Counted from the stretch's first letter, positions 10,164 to 22,060 are shown. The stretch is DNA of 64,000 bases from Trema orientale (GCA_002914845.1 JXTC01000165.1:246696-310695), one strand, 5' to 3'. Numbers and translations: made by a program. Notes: generated by a model from the letters alone, not told the origin.

Positions 10164-11940
10164 CTGTACTGTGAAATGCTTAGTGTTAGCTTGTTCCTTA
10201 GATACTCAAACTGAGGCAGAGACAATGATTTGGTTAGAATATCTGTAGGTTGTTCCTTTGTTGGAATGTACCTCACTTTGATTTGTTGATCTAAGATTTT
10301 CTCACGAATGAAATGAACATCTGACTCTATATGTTTCTTTCTAGCATCTAGCTCATCTAGTAATGAATTTAACCAGATAATCTCAGTAGCTAAAATAGAT
10401 GAAGCACGATATTCAGACTCGATACTGGATCATGCTACTACCGTTTGTTTCCTAGAGGCCCAAGTAACCAAATTGCCTCCAAGATAGACACAAAATCCAG
10501 TAGTTGATCTTATATCATCAACATTAATGGCCCAGTTTGCATCTAAAAATCCTTCATATGTAACTCTTGTGGCCGGTTTGAATGTAAGACCATAATCAGC
10601 AGTACCTCAAAGATATCTGAGAAGTGTCTTGCAAGCACTCCAATGATTTTGAGTTAGAGCGGCAAGAAACTGGCTAAGTTTGTTTACTGAAAACACAATA
10701 TCAGGACGTGTCCTGGTCAAGTACTGAAGTGCGCCAACTGTGCTTTTGTACAGGGAAGATTGATTAAAGGGGGCATTATCTTGAGCTGCTAACTTTTGAC
10801 CAAGACACATAGGAGTCGAATAAGGTTTTTCCTTGGCCATGTTAGTTTTCTTTAGAAGATCTTGAAGATACTTCGACTGCTTGAGCTGGAGACCAGAACT
10901 ATCTATGTAAGCCTCAAATTCCAGAAAGTAGCTAACTGGTCCAAGAGTCTTAAGAGCAAACTATTGATTAAGATCACTAATAAGCCATTTGATCTCTTCA
11001 GAACTCATTCCTATAGTAGAATGTGATAGCCTTCTTTATGACAAAAGAACAAGGATGTATCTGAAATAGAGTTGTGAAATGCCCATTTGAGCAAGGCACT
11101 TTTTAGCTTGTCAAACCAAGCTCTGGGTGCTTGTTTTAGGCCATAGAGTACTTTTTTTAGCTTGTAAACATGAGTTGGCTTAGAACGATCAAGGAAGCCT
11201 GCAGGTTACATCATGAACACTGTCTCTTATAGCTCCCCATATAGAAACGTATTATTGACATCAATTTGCTGGATATCCCAGTCATGTGTTACTACCAAAA
11301 TGAACATGACTCTCATAGTAGATGCTTTTATGACTGGACTAAAAGTTTTGAAAAAATCCAAGCCAGAAGTTTATTGAAACCCTTTTGCTACCAAACGAGC
11401 CTTAAACCTATCCACTGAGCTATCTGCATTGTATTGGGTTATGAACACCCTTTTATTCTGCACAATATTCATATATGAAGATACAGAAACTAATTCCCAT
11501 GTATGATTTTTAATGAGAGAATTGTACTCAGCATCTATGGCTGCTTTCCAATGAGTACGAGACAAGGCTTCTTGAACTGTGGTAGGTATAGTAGTAACTG
11601 AATCATGTGTCTGACGTATAAACAGCAGCTTAGGCTTGTAAATTCCAGCCTTTGACCTAGTCACCATTGGATGCGTAGGCTTAAGACAAGGTTGTGAAGG
11701 AGCTGCCGTAGTAGTAGGTGGTATTGCACTAGTACAGGGTGATTCATCATCATGCATGTCATGTTCAATAGGAGAAGAAAATTGAGGATTAGAATTAGGA
11801 GTAGATGATGCAGAACTAGGAATGCTAGAAGTAGATGAAGTACCGGTATGAGTAGTGCTAGATGGTATAACACACAACTAATAAAAAAGAATGTTACTGT
11901 AATTGTGAACAAAGGATAGATGAGGAGTACCACTGTGAGC
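10164..11940 (-). pseudogene. copia C reverse transcriptase and RNase H
   Basis: RT starts with the linker MVTRSKAGIYKPKLLF and EALSRTHWKAAIDAEYNSL, then RFKARLVAKGFQ (11371-11877). Stops follow as it continues through WDIQQIDVNNTFLYGEL and [13 protein letters not shown]. At about 11020-11030 the reading goes from GYHILL straight to SSEEIKWLISDL, omitting the YVDD catalytic box found there in the family. The reading resumes at 10607-10840 (STPMCLGQKL, LYKSTVGALQYLTRTRPDI). RNase H shows FLDANWA, RSTTGFCVYLGG and SIESEYRA, but a piece before KHIESDVHF is missing. Three separate internal losses, each in a catalytic segment, plus stops make it dead. Confidence 0.85.
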
Positions 11941-12967
11941 AAATAAGACTAGATAGGGAAATTCTTACTCATTAAAATTTATACTCCTAGCTATATAAAC
12001 TCTACCTGAAGGAAATTATCAATAAACAGTAGGTAATACCTATAACCTTCTAGAGAAACTTGTGGAGAGGGATCCCAAACATCAGAGTGCATAATTTGGA
12101 AGGGAGCAGAGGTTTTAAGTGGAGAGGAAACAAAAGTGAACTGGTGCATTTTTCCATATTGACAATCATCACAAAAATCAGACTGAAAGTTAATAATAGG
12201 TGATTTTACTGAATTCAACACTTTATTCAAGACTTTTGTACATGGATGTCCAAGGCGATTATTCCAAAGACGAGTGGAATTGTTTACATGAACAGAATCC
12301 AAATTTGAAACACTAGCAGTAGCAGATTTACAACCATACACCTGAGGACATTTACAAACAACAAAATTTTTATTTTGTGATACAAGTGAAGGGAAATGAC
12401 TCGAAGATGTAACTTCGGCAATATCCAAGTGATATAAACCATCTTTAAGTATGCCCTACACCAGAATTCTCTTTATAGCCTTATCCTTAACATAACAAGA
12501 ATCAGATGTAAATTCAATAGTGACATCATTATCAAGAGTAAATATAGAGATGCTAATGAGATTTTTAGTGATTTGTGGAACATGATGAACATTCTTTAGA
12601 TAAAAAGATTTTGAATATGGAGAATTGAAGTGCAGTGATGATGAAACCAATATGTATAATATGAAGAGCAGTTCCATTACTTACTATCAGCTTCTCCTTG
12701 GCTTTGTAATCAGCTTTGTAAGCTAGATTTTCATCATCAAGAGTAATATGGTTCGTGGCACTATTGTCCATGTACCAGGCAGCATCAGATTAACCACAAG
12801 CTTGAGCAGCAACACAAGCTTGAGAATTCAGAGTATTGGTCTATTGAGAACCATCTGGACCTTTGATAACTCAGGTCAAATTGAGGGTAACACTTCACAG
12901 CAATGTGGCCTACTTTACCACAAACTTGACAAATTGGCTTGTTGTGGGAGTGTCAACCACCATCATG
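11941..12967 (-). pseudogene. copia C gag zinc knuckle, protease and truncated integrase
   Basis: On the minus strand I read the zinc knuckle CQVCGKVGHIAVKC (about 12900-12942), the protease active-site region MDNSATNHIT (DSGA replaced by DNSA, 12771 down), and VHHVPQITKNLISISIFT. The pre-integrase zinc region follows (LWNNRLGHP, CDDCQYGKMHQ), then the first part of the integrase core (IMHSDVWDPSPQVS, YRYYLLFIDNF). About 12000 the text jumps directly to the post-integrase motif GRVYIARSINFNE. The stretch normally holding the second Asp and the Glu of the DDE triad is therefore gone. The product could not integrate DNA. Confidence 0.85.
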
Positions 12968-14101
12968 CTACTAAAAAAGGGACCAACGACATCACTTGAA
13001 CCATGTCGTTTTTCAAAGAAAACGACGTGATTAGACTCTCACGTCACGTAGTTTAAAAGCAACATAATTGCACTACTACGTTACTTATGTAACGAGCGAT
13101 GTGGTTGGGTCACGTACTACGTCGCTTCTGCAGAAAATAACGTGGTATATTATTTTATTTAATACCACGTCACAATCTGCAAAAGCGACGTGGTAGGGGG
13201 GCACATACCACATTGCTTATGTAAGGAGCGACGTGATTGGGCTACGTATCACGTCGCTTCTGCAGAAAGTGACGTGGCATATTATTTTATTTAATACCAC
13301 GTTTCTTTCTGTAAAAGCAACATGGTAGGGAGCTTATACTAGCCACTTCATCGATCCGTACCCACAAAAAGTACTCTATCATGACCGTCCATTCAAAACT
13401 ATCAACTCCAGGAAATCGTCCCCCAACCTAATTAGAACAAACCTAAAATTTTCAATACCTTCTCATTCAAACTCTAACCATTTCAAATTTCAAGTACCTC
13501 TCTCTCTTATTTCAGTTTTTTCAATTTTTAGGTTTTTGAAAATTTATATAACAGTCTTTTTTGGTCTTTTAGTTGAAGATTCTTGAAGTTTTCAACCATC
13601 ATTGACGAAGCTGGGTATGGAAAGGAAGGCAAGGGAGGAGCGAAATGACACCGTAAGAGTTTGGGCAATGGATCATGAAGTCGGTGATTTGGCATTTGGC
13701 TCGTAGAGGTGGTATGAAGCGCGCGTATCATTAGTCTGATCTATGAGGAGAATCGTGGGTGGTTAAGATTTTTTAGAGTGCTGTAATTTACCCCGGTCGA
13801 GCACATGGCTGAGTATGTAAGGGGAGGAAGATGACACATGCCACATCACTTCCTGGAAGAGTGATGTGGTATCCCCTAAAAGCGATGTGGTAGGAATCCT
13901 AATAATTGATAATTTGTAGCCTACCACCTCACTCTCTATATAAGCGACATTGTAAGCTAGTATATTACGTCGCTTTTTATATAAACAACGTGGAATAACG
14001 TGGGGCTATTACGTCATCCGTTTCCATATTGCTTACGGAGCGACGTAATTTCTCTACCACATTACCTTATGAATGACGTGGAAAATATCTTCTGTAGTAG
14101 A
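12968..14101. mobile_element. CACTA-like non-autonomous element, 1.13 kb, inserted in copia C gag
   Basis: It begins CTACTAAAAAAGGGACC and its other end reads, on the opposite strand, TCTACTACAGAAG. ATG flanks both sides (12965-12967 and 14102-14104), a 3-bp duplication as made by CACTA transposases; removing one copy restores the copia gag frame. Both ends are packed with GCGACGTGGTA / TACCACGTCGCT motifs in both orientations, as in CACTA sub-terminal regions. Two adjacent units start at 13089 and 13221 (132 bp apart). No transposase is present; the open frame at 13528-13731 has no recognisable domain. Confidence 0.75.
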
Positions 14102-14955
14102 ATGAGCTTCTTCGGATACGACCACAAGCATTGTTCCTAGCTCCACGACCAATGTTATGCCAAGAGTAAGACTGATTGCAATACTGATTAGAACCAGTTT
14201 GCCGTTTATTGGCATATGTTTATTGGCATATTGAGCAGATGCATTTGAGATCTGCAAGTCAACTGTTGAAGCAGCCTGAAGTTGTTTAAGGCGCATTTCT
14301 TGGTTTTGAAGAGAGAATTGAACCTCTTGAATTGTAAGATTCTCTCTGGAAGTAAGATTCACCACCACTGACTGATAATCAGGACCAAGGCCTCCAAGAA
14401 TGTACAAGATTAACTCCTCATTAGTAATAGTGTTACTAGCAGCCATGAGACTATCTGCAAGAGCTCGCATCTTCATAACATACTCATTGACTGGAGTGGA
14501 ACCTTTCTTAGTGGTTTGAAGAAAAAGACGGAGCTGAAGGACTCGAGCACGAGAGTGAGTAGCAGTCAATTGTTCCAGAGTTGACCAGATTTCAGCTGCA
14601 GAAACACAGTGCACCACATGGCCAAGCATAGCTTCAGATATGGAAGATACAAGCTAGCTTACCAGAAATCGATCAAGCGGAGCCCAAGTTGTATGATTTG
14701 GTTGTTGATTGACAAATTTGAATTAGCAGGATCAGGAATAAACACAGCTGGTCGAAGACGAGTGCCCAAAAGGAATCCATCAAGGTCATAAGCCCAAACA
14801 ACTAGAAGAATTTGAGATTGCCAGTACGTATAATTGTTACGATTCAGTCGAAGAGTGATCAGAGGAAGATTCGCTAGAATTATCATTGCCAGAGGTTGCA
14901 GAGAAGCAGAGGCCGCATGATCGAGATTAGACGAAGATGAAGATGAATACGCCAT
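14102..14955 (-). pseudogene. copia C gag, N-terminal part
   Basis: It starts at 14955 with MAYSSSSSSNLDHAAS and shows the UBN2-type Gag reading: LRLNRNNYTYWQSQIL, then LGHVVHCVSAAEIWSTLEQL, then LRLFLQTTKKGSTPVNEYVM, then LILYILGGLGPDYQSVVVNL. A frame change near 14640-14660 splits the reading into two overlapping frames. The reading SEEAH at the left edge runs into the CACTA-like insertion. If one ATG copy is kept and the insertion removed, the frame continues into the zinc knuckle at about 12940. Confidence 0.85.
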
Positions 14956-14983
14956 TGATGGTCTGGACTGAGCTCTGATAACA

Positions 14984-15209
14984 GTTGAGATTTAGAGCAG
15001 AGTAGTATATTGATAGAATGACTTTAGAATTGGTGTAATGAAAATGCTCAGTACAAAGCTTAATTCTCTCATTAGTCTTTTATAATATTGTAGAGTCAGA
15101 TATTTTAGAGCTAATTAAGTTGTAACAGATTACAACAGCTTTACACAAAATACGATAACACCCTAATCACTCTAACAGCTGAACTAACCATCTGCAACTT
15201 CCTCAATAG
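14984..15209 (-). repeat. 5' LTR of copia C
   Basis: It matches 9928-10152 and sits flush against the tRNA(Met) primer-binding site at 14972-14983. TCCTA (15210-15214) follows it. Confidence 0.93.
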
Positions 15210-16024
15210 TCCTATAGCTGTAGCTGCCGAATGTATAACGACCTTCAGAACATGTATTATCTGTTGCCTTTTTTTTTTTTTTTTGCTCCAAATGACGAAG
15301 TTAGTACAAGTTGTGGTGTTGATAGTCCAGCGACCCCACCTAAAGAATTCTGAATATGCTACTACTTGTAATAAACTTTACTCTTCGTTCATTTCAAATG
15401 GAAATGAGATCATCTATCTGTCTGAGTTAAGATGGCCTTGTCATGTTTATTTTTGTCTATCTTTTAACAATTTAAGTTCTTTTTTCAGTCCGAGGAAGAG
15501 CGGAGGTAACTTTCCCTCCCAAAACTTCAGAGGTCGTTATCTTAAAAGGGATTAAGATCCTCTACAATTTTGGTCTATGATCAAGATGAATTTTCCTATG
15601 TTTGAGAAGAGAGGTTTTAAGCCCATTAGCGGGCATGAAAATTACTTTCCAATACCACATCCGGAAAAGATTACAGATCAGGAGAATGTGTATTGCAGAG
15701 ACATGTTCTTCTGATTACTTGTGTCTTTTCTACTTTCCATTCACTTTCCCAGAATTTTTATTTGAAGCCGAGAAGGCTCCTCGAATTTTTTGTTTAATAT
15801 TTTTTCTGAAGAAAGATTTTACCAACAGCAGGGGATTAAACCAGCCAAATAAAAAAAAAATCAGTGAAACCAATTGTAAGGAAAGCCTGTACAATCACTA
15901 TGAACAATAAAATTACAAAAGGAGCACTGTGCCACCAATTGAAAGTGTTTCATGCTTAAATGACTGATCTTGTATTTAGGTATTTATCCATAATGTGAAA
16001 CTCCTGCATTTCATGAAAAATCTA
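15210..16024. other. 3' flank of RLK1, no gene recognised
   Basis: Two plus-strand open frames (15283-15555 and 15602-15910) have no recognisable domain, and base composition does not change across their edges. The region is downstream of RLK1 on the minus strand and should hold its 3' untranslated part. I see no canonical AATAAA close to the stop. A poly-T run lies at about 15271-15284. Confidence 0.4.
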
Positions 16025-19000
16025 CTACCTTGCAAGTGGACCTGAGTCCATATTTACAGGCATCATCTCGATGAGCTCGATTGACTCAATCACATCACTG
16101 TTGTTAGTTCTACTTCTATCTGTCTCCATTACCAAGCATTGTTTCAGTTCTGTCACTATCTGAGTCATAGTTGGTCTTTTGGTCGAAACGTGAGATACAC
16201 AAGCCATTGCCACTTCTGCTGCTTTCCAAACAGAGTTTTTGTTGAAGTCTTGCTCTAATCTTGGATCCATAACGTTCTTGATGTCCCCTTTGGAGAGCCA
16301 TAACTTGACCCATTCAATAATATGATCCTTGCCATTTTTCTTGGAGATTGCTGGTCGACCGGTGATTATTTCCAACAGAACAACCCCAAAGCTAAAAACA
16401 TCACTTTTCTCAGTCAACCTGTTTGAGATGAAGTACCTGAATGGAAAAGAAGTTCAAACCTTTAGTTTATTAATAGGAAACCAATTTGTCCACATTTAGT
16501 AATAAGTTGGGGTCTAAGCTAATAGTATGCCAAGTACATGTACTGATACTCACTCGGGGTCAACGTATCCTGGTGTGCCAACAACAATGGTTGATACGTG
16601 AGTGTCACCTTCAAGTGGAAAAGTTCTGGATAGCCCAAAATCAGAGAGTTTGGCCTGTAATTTTTCATTCAACAAAATGTTTGTTGTCTTCACATCTCTG
16701 TGAATAATGGGTGGCTTACAGCCACTGTGCAAATATTCCAATCCTGTATTCAGAATTCCAGCTTTTCAGTTCATTTTCTTCATTAAAATGAGAAGAAGAA
16801 AAAATTTTGACATGCGAAAGATGATCTGCGTATTGAATACCTTGGGCTGCATTGATTGCTATTTTGAGTCTCTCTTCCCAACTCAAGAGATCTTCATTTT
16901 TCTCTGCATAAATGGAGAAATAGGAGTTACCACTTTTTTCCTTTCTGATAGAAGATTTGGCATGTGACCGAGTTAGAAAATGAGTTACATTATGACATAC
17001 ACATCAGCTAAAATGAATGGGATTTAGATATGAAGAGTATGTAAGGTTTCATGACAAAGGAAACAATATTTTAGGATGTAGGGTATGATGATCAATACCT
17101 GATAAATGCCATGCTAAGTCCCCATTAGACATGTATTCATAGACAAGCCCCATATTAGGGCCTTCATCACAATAACCAACAAGAGCAGTCAAGTTTCTGT
17201 GATGAACTCTCGTCAGAAGTTTGGCCTGCAAAAAATTAAGAATTGCTGATCATTATTCAGGACTCGTATGCTGATATTAGTTAAAACTAAGTTTTCGGGA
17301 AAAAAGTGTCATGAATTTGTTAGCTTCATTTATCATTGGAACAAATGAAGTTTTAAGTAGATATGTAAATAATGTTGCAAGTGAAGCAAGTGAATTAGTG
17401 AACTACCTCTGCCCGGAACTGCTTGTACCCTTGAGCTGATGAACGAGAGAGCATTTTAACAGCAACTTCACTATCATTAAAGAAACCATGGTAAACTGTT
17501 CCAAATCCTCCTTTCCCGAGTATTCGCGCAAAATTGTTGGTGATACTTAGGACTTCTGAGTACGTGAACTGTTGTTTCTTGAGATCTAATACTTCATCGT
17601 GTTGGTTAGACTTTGGCTCAACATTCAACGTTGTCACCGTTTTATCTGGTAAAGGAGATAGAAGGAATAATATTAACAACCTTGTTTTGTTTCAATTAAA
17701 ACTAGCATCTTTAGTGAAGACTTCTCAACCTCTTTTCCTCCTTTTGAGGAACCAGAAGATAGCCCCTGCAGCTGACAAGAAGACCAAAATTCCACCACCT
17801 GATGCTACAACTGGAATGAGAAACTTGTTCTTATTCTTCTCCTTCTGACATGGAATCGATATACAAAGATATGAATTTCCGTCCGCTCTTTGCATTCACA
17901 ATATATGCAAATTTTGGTGTCAGTGATATCCTCTTGTATTAGTACAATTTACAGTAAAAGAATGAAAGTGGATATTTGGAACTCATCTAAATAAATGTGC
18001 CCTGTGAATAACAACTAACCTCAATGAAATTGATTTATTCTTCGACTTTTCTTGGAGTCCTATTGGGAGTGTTCCGGAGAAGTTGTTCCGTTCCAGATTT
18101 CTGTAAAGCAGGAAAAGAGTTATTCCCTGCATACATGTTTTAGGAAACTGAAAAATGTAGCCTACAAACCATATACTCACAGAACCCTCAAACTTGGCAT
18201 CTGAGACAGGAAATCAGGTACTGGCCCGCTTAAATTATTGTTTGACAAGTCCCTGAATTAGGAGATTGAATAGTTCAGTGTAATATGTCATGTGAAAAAT
18301 CGTTGAATGCAAAATTTGGCCTTATTGTTAGAGAGTTGGAATTTAGCTGTTTATCAAAGATGGAGACACTTACAAGTCCTCTATCAATGTGAGGTTGGAT
18401 ATGTATGGATCTATCTCTCCGGTCAATCCATTTGAGGACAAGTTTCTGAGATGATCAATGGAAAAACCTTTAGGAAATGAGCTTAACTTGATAGATTATA
18501 GTGCTAATGATTTGAATGCAATAACTTACAAGGATATGATTCTAGGTGGATCAAAACCATTGAAGCTGCAATTCAGACCCTCCCACATGTAATCGTGTGG
18601 GGCACACGGATCTCCTTGCCAATTTTTCTGGAGCTTGTACGTTGATTTGACATACATGATAGCATCAACTAAAGTTTGCACAAGAGTAGGAAATAGTCAG
18701 ATAATGAGGTAAAGAAAACAGAGAATACAAATGAGAGTAATTGTTGGAAAGGTTAAGGACATATACCATCGTTTTGTGCTGTCTCTGAATTTTCGAGGTA
18801 TTTCACTGTATAAATCTCAATGGCATTGAGTAAGGGTGGAAGAGTTGAGTTTTCTGTTCTATTAACCATAACCTCTAAAGTTGATCCCCTTCTGGGTTTT
18901 GTGCTGTATATTGTAGTTACGCTCATGTAATCAGGAACCAAAGGCCCATAAAAGAGAGTACCATTCAGGTATATGTTCAGTTCTCTAGTTTCGTTCTTTT

Positions 19001-20074
19001 CGTGCTTTTCAAGTTCAGCAAAATGCAGATAGATGTAAAAATCTTCGGGTTCTTCGTTGTCAGTTGTCCAATAGAGGCCTACTGAATCACTTTCATTTCT
19101 TGGCGCCACTGCAGTGCTCATGACAACTGCTGGTGGATCATAAAAATTAGGCTGAAATGTAAGTGAGCCTTTTATAATGTTCCAGGCGTCGAAGTTGAAG
19201 GGTCTCCATATTCGGTCCATCACATCATCTTTGTACCTAAATGAAGAAAAAAAAAAAAAAAACACAGCAACCCTTTTCATTTTAGCTACCAACCTTTCTT
19301 TCGTGACATCGGAAAAAGACTATAATGAGCAAAAATTTAGCTCATACCTGACAGAAGCACTGGATGATGCACCACAATCTAACCTTGTGTAAAGTTCCAA
19401 GGATCCAGATTGAGTGACATAAGTATCGTTGTTCATAAGTCTCAGCTCTAGAGCTGATATCAAAGGTGTCCATGGTCCTGTTTTCACCAAACAAACATAT
19501 ATATAATCTGACTGAGGAACGTGTATGATTTCAAATGTCCTTGAATTGTTTGAATCTTCGAGTTTAACTGTTCTCCACTTGTTGACTCCAAGATACAAAT
19601 CAAACTCCGGGTATTGACTTTGCGCATCATAGTTCCCGTACATAAACCTGGCTCGGATCAAATAAGTGTGGTTTTTGCCCTTTGAAGGTTTAAGGGTGTA
19701 ACAATTTTTGACTCCATCTGGAAAGGCTCGGACATTCTTGAATTGCTCAGCAATGTTTCTGATATTGAACTGAGGAGATATGTTCTTGTTTTCTCCTGTG
19801 TCTATGTAATTAGCGTCTGTAGAGTACTTGATTCCGGTGTTTGGATCGGTATAGCTCTCTGAAGCACCACAATCTACGCTTATGAAATCTACAGAAAAGA
19901 AAGGATTAATTCTATAATTAGAGATAATAAGAACAAGTTAATTAACTGTAATTACTATTAATTATAAGAGATGAAACTCATGAAACCTGATTGGTCTTGG
20001 CCATTAATAACAATTAGTATTGTACTGAGAGCGAAAGCAGCTTTCAATATTGCCGAGAAGAAGAGCTTAGCCAT
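16025..20074 (-). CDS. RLK1: malectin-like/LRR receptor-like serine/threonine kinase (LRR-I type), 13 exons, 883 aa
   Basis: Predicted plasma-membrane receptor kinase. Exons (all GT-AG): 20074-19987, 19888-19348, 19236-18767, 18668-18530, 18445-18374, 18252-18181, 18100-18020, 17887-17730, 17645-17407, 17225-17099, 16903-16841, 16743-16554 and 16436-16025. They total 2652 nt with no internal stop. Layout: signal peptide (about 1-26); malectin-like ectodomain (about 31-355, opening FISVDCGAS); NWQGDPC (382-388); about three LRRs on two 72-nt exons and one 81-nt exon (413-487); membrane helix (510-535) with RRKR behind it; kinase from about 567. The kinase has GKGGFG (584-589), K604, HRDVK (RD type, 698-702), DFG (718-720) and GTPGYVDPE. 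The start is the first ATG of a good leader. Some plant homologues act in defence signalling; ligand and role here are unknown. Tandem paralogue: RLK2. Confidence 0.93.
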
Positions 20075-20340
20075 TTCCCCAGTGCTCCCTAGGCTCAGCA
20101 GATTTTGTCTTTGTCAAAATAATTGGCTCTAAAAATTGGAGTATATCATGATAAAAAGTAGATAATACTTGATGAGAACCGGTTCATGTTTGATTAACAA
20201 GTCAATTACGTACATTCTCCATTGTTTAATGTACTTATTCTTTGTGAGGACTAGGTCAGACCTCAGAAAGTCCACCATACACCAAGACGGCAAGACCGTT
20301 TCTTTCTCTCTACGATGTTAGATGTAATCACCTACTGTTG
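20075..20340 (-). promoter_or_regulatory. RLK1 upstream region with a W-box-like site
   Basis: On the minus strand, TTGACT (20205-20200), about 126 bp upstream of the start codon, fits the WRKY-binding W-box TTGAC(C/T). W-boxes are common upstream of defence-induced LRR-I kinases. Such a short motif also occurs by chance, and I see no clear TATA box at a fixed distance. Confidence 0.25.
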
Positions 20341-20414
20341 AAGTTAAAGCTCCTTGAATATTCCCAGAACAGTAATTAAAAATTGGGTTTCTCCGAAAGA
20401 GAGCTTATGAAAAT

Positions 20415-20442
20415 GAAATAAAATAAAATAAAATAAAATAAA
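20415..20442. repeat. (AAATA)n microsatellite
   Basis: Five consecutive AAATA units upstream of RLK1. Confidence 0.85.
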
Positions 20443-20444
20443 GG

Positions 20445-21430
20445 GTGTGTCGTTGACTGGAATATTTGTATTACTGCATGCATAAAATAACATAACGCGT
20501 CACTTAGATAATTGTATTATATTATATAGTATGGTGTAGATTACGAAATTAGTACCACTTGGTATCGAAAATCTACATATATACATTTTAAAGATTCTCC
20601 ATTTGTTTTAAGTGGAAATTAATGATAACTATTTCCGAACAGTGATTAACTTGTATATTTTGGGTCGACTAATTAAGAATAATATCAATCGGGAATGGTA
20701 ATTGAAAATTGACCATTCTGTCAAAAAAAAAAAAAATCAAATGAATCCTTGATTATTTCTTTCGTTTGAAATTCAAAGGCATAATTTTCCTATTTATGAA
20801 TTTACTTATTAATGAATGGACCAGCGGTACTTTGTTAGTGGTACGAAAAAACAAAAACAAAAAACAAAGAGCTAGAATGGGAATATTATTGATGTCCAAA
20901 CTCGAAAGTCCAAAGAATTAATCGGTCGATAAGTTTTGGCGCGTTGGAATAGTGTTACTAAATGCATAACGTAAGATAGAGAAAACATATAGATTATGGT
21001 ATTATAATAATTGGTATTTGCATAGATTACGAAACCAACACCACTCGGTGTTGGGTCTGTTGACAGCCCTACTTTCTTTAAAGTCTTAAAGATGATCTAT
21101 ACATTTGTACTGGAAATTGACAATACTCTTTCCAAAACAGGGTAAATTATCTTGGTTGGACTTAAAAATAATAATCGGGATGGACACTTGACTAATTCTT
21201 TTATTGGAATCTAAAATTCTTTTTTAATGCATAAAAGATTTTTATTTTTATTTTTCCTGAAAAGTTAATAAATTAACTTTAGTGTAGATGGATATATGGA
21301 TTAACAATAATCCTTTAGTACTTGAAAAAACAAAAAAGAAAAAGTTAGAATGGGAGATCATAGATGTCAACAAAATAAGATAAGTGAATTGATGAGTTTG
21401 GACGAGTTATAGAGCTCATGAGAGGGTTTA
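20445..21430. repeat. Diverged tandem duplication of about 490 bp
   Basis: The order of landmarks in 20445-20935 is repeated in 20940-21430. The landmarks are: a TGGAATA..GT start with TGCATAA; GATTACGAAA..ACCAC followed by TCGGTGTTG or TTGGTATCG; AAAGAT..CTCC or CTAT; TGGAAATT; AATAATAATCGGGA or AATATCAATCGGGA; TTATTAATGAATGGA or TAGATGGATATATGGA; GTACTTGAAAAAACA or GTACGAAAAAACA; and AGAATGGGA. No gene is visible in either copy. It lies upstream of RLK1. Confidence 0.6.
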
Positions 21431-21944
21431 GCTTTTTTTTTTTTTTCTTCTTTTTTTTTGAAGAAAACTACATGTGATATTCTTTTTTAGCAACTAGCGA
21501 AAGTCTATATCCGTTTTTAAAACTTATAATATTCATTTTTAAAAATTGTTAGTATTGCTTTTACTATTTTGCCCTCAATATGTGGACTAACGACTACATT
21601 CATTAGATCTGACAACATCCTTTACATCCACTCATCTGTAAAAATAGTTGTTTGCCTCACGCGTGCACCTTTGATCGAGTAGTATATATATACTGAATCA
21701 AGAATTAAAAACTGGAAGTATCAATCTGACTATCGCGGAAGAATTTGATATATATACATATATGGTCAATCTCCAATCTATCTCAATTTGTTTCTTGTTC
21801 TTCTTATAGTTTCATTCTCCTTTTCCAATTTACCTCTTGATCCAGATCTTTGGGGAAGAGCCTTGTGTTTTCGACTCTGCAATTCTTGCGATTCTTCGCG
21901 TCAATTAAGTTAGTTTTCTGAGGCTTGGGAAGGCCAATAATTTG
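21431..21944. other. No gene; poly-T run and AT-rich DNA
   Basis: A poly-T tract (about 21430-21463) and ordinary AT-rich sequence. I see no domain or repeat structure. Confidence 0.4.
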
Positions 21945-22060
21945 ATATATATATATAGGTTCCCAATCTAATAGGTATATATCTTTTTACCTATTTTTAG
22001 ATATTTTTTTTTAGCTATTAGATCGTAATCTAACAGTTACCACAATTTAGGTAGTTGGGG
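21945..22060. repeat. One end of a TATATA-GGTT..CCAATC MITE family
   Basis: The motif TATATATATAGGTTCCCAATCTAATAGGTA is followed by T-runs, ACCTAT, and the TTAGATCGTAATCTAACAG arm. The same series recurs at 29972 and partly at 28820, 30780 (inverted) and 40590. Here only one terminus is clear. Confidence 0.5.

Larger units (their letters stand above)
9928..15209 (-). mobile_element. Ty1/copia element with both LTRs (copia C), non-functional
   Basis: The element is bounded by 225-226 bp LTRs (9928-10152 and 14984-15209) and flanked by the direct repeat TCCTA (9923-9927 and 15210-15214), a 5-bp duplication typical of LTR elements. On the minus strand the primer-binding site TGTTATCAGAGC (14972-14983) abuts the 5' LTR, and the polypurine tract CTTGAGGGAGG (10153-10163) abuts the 3' LTR. 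By eye the LTRs differ at about 20 of 226 positions (about 91% identity). Domain order is gag, protease, integrase, RT, RNase H. A 1.13-kb CACTA-like element interrupts gag. Deletions have removed most of the integrase core, the RT YxDD box and part of RNase H. Confidence 0.92.

Noticed and set aside
12748..12999. 83-codon plus-strand frame
   Set aside because: It is antisense to the copia C protease and zinc-knuckle region and reads through it by chance.
15283..15910. Two consecutive plus-strand frames as exons of a gene
   Set aside because: No recognisable domain and no convincing splice link; they lie in the 3' flank of RLK1.
20200..20205. W-box as proof of pathogen-induced regulation of RLK1
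   Set aside because: A six-base motif occurs often by chance; only a low-confidence regulatory note was kept.
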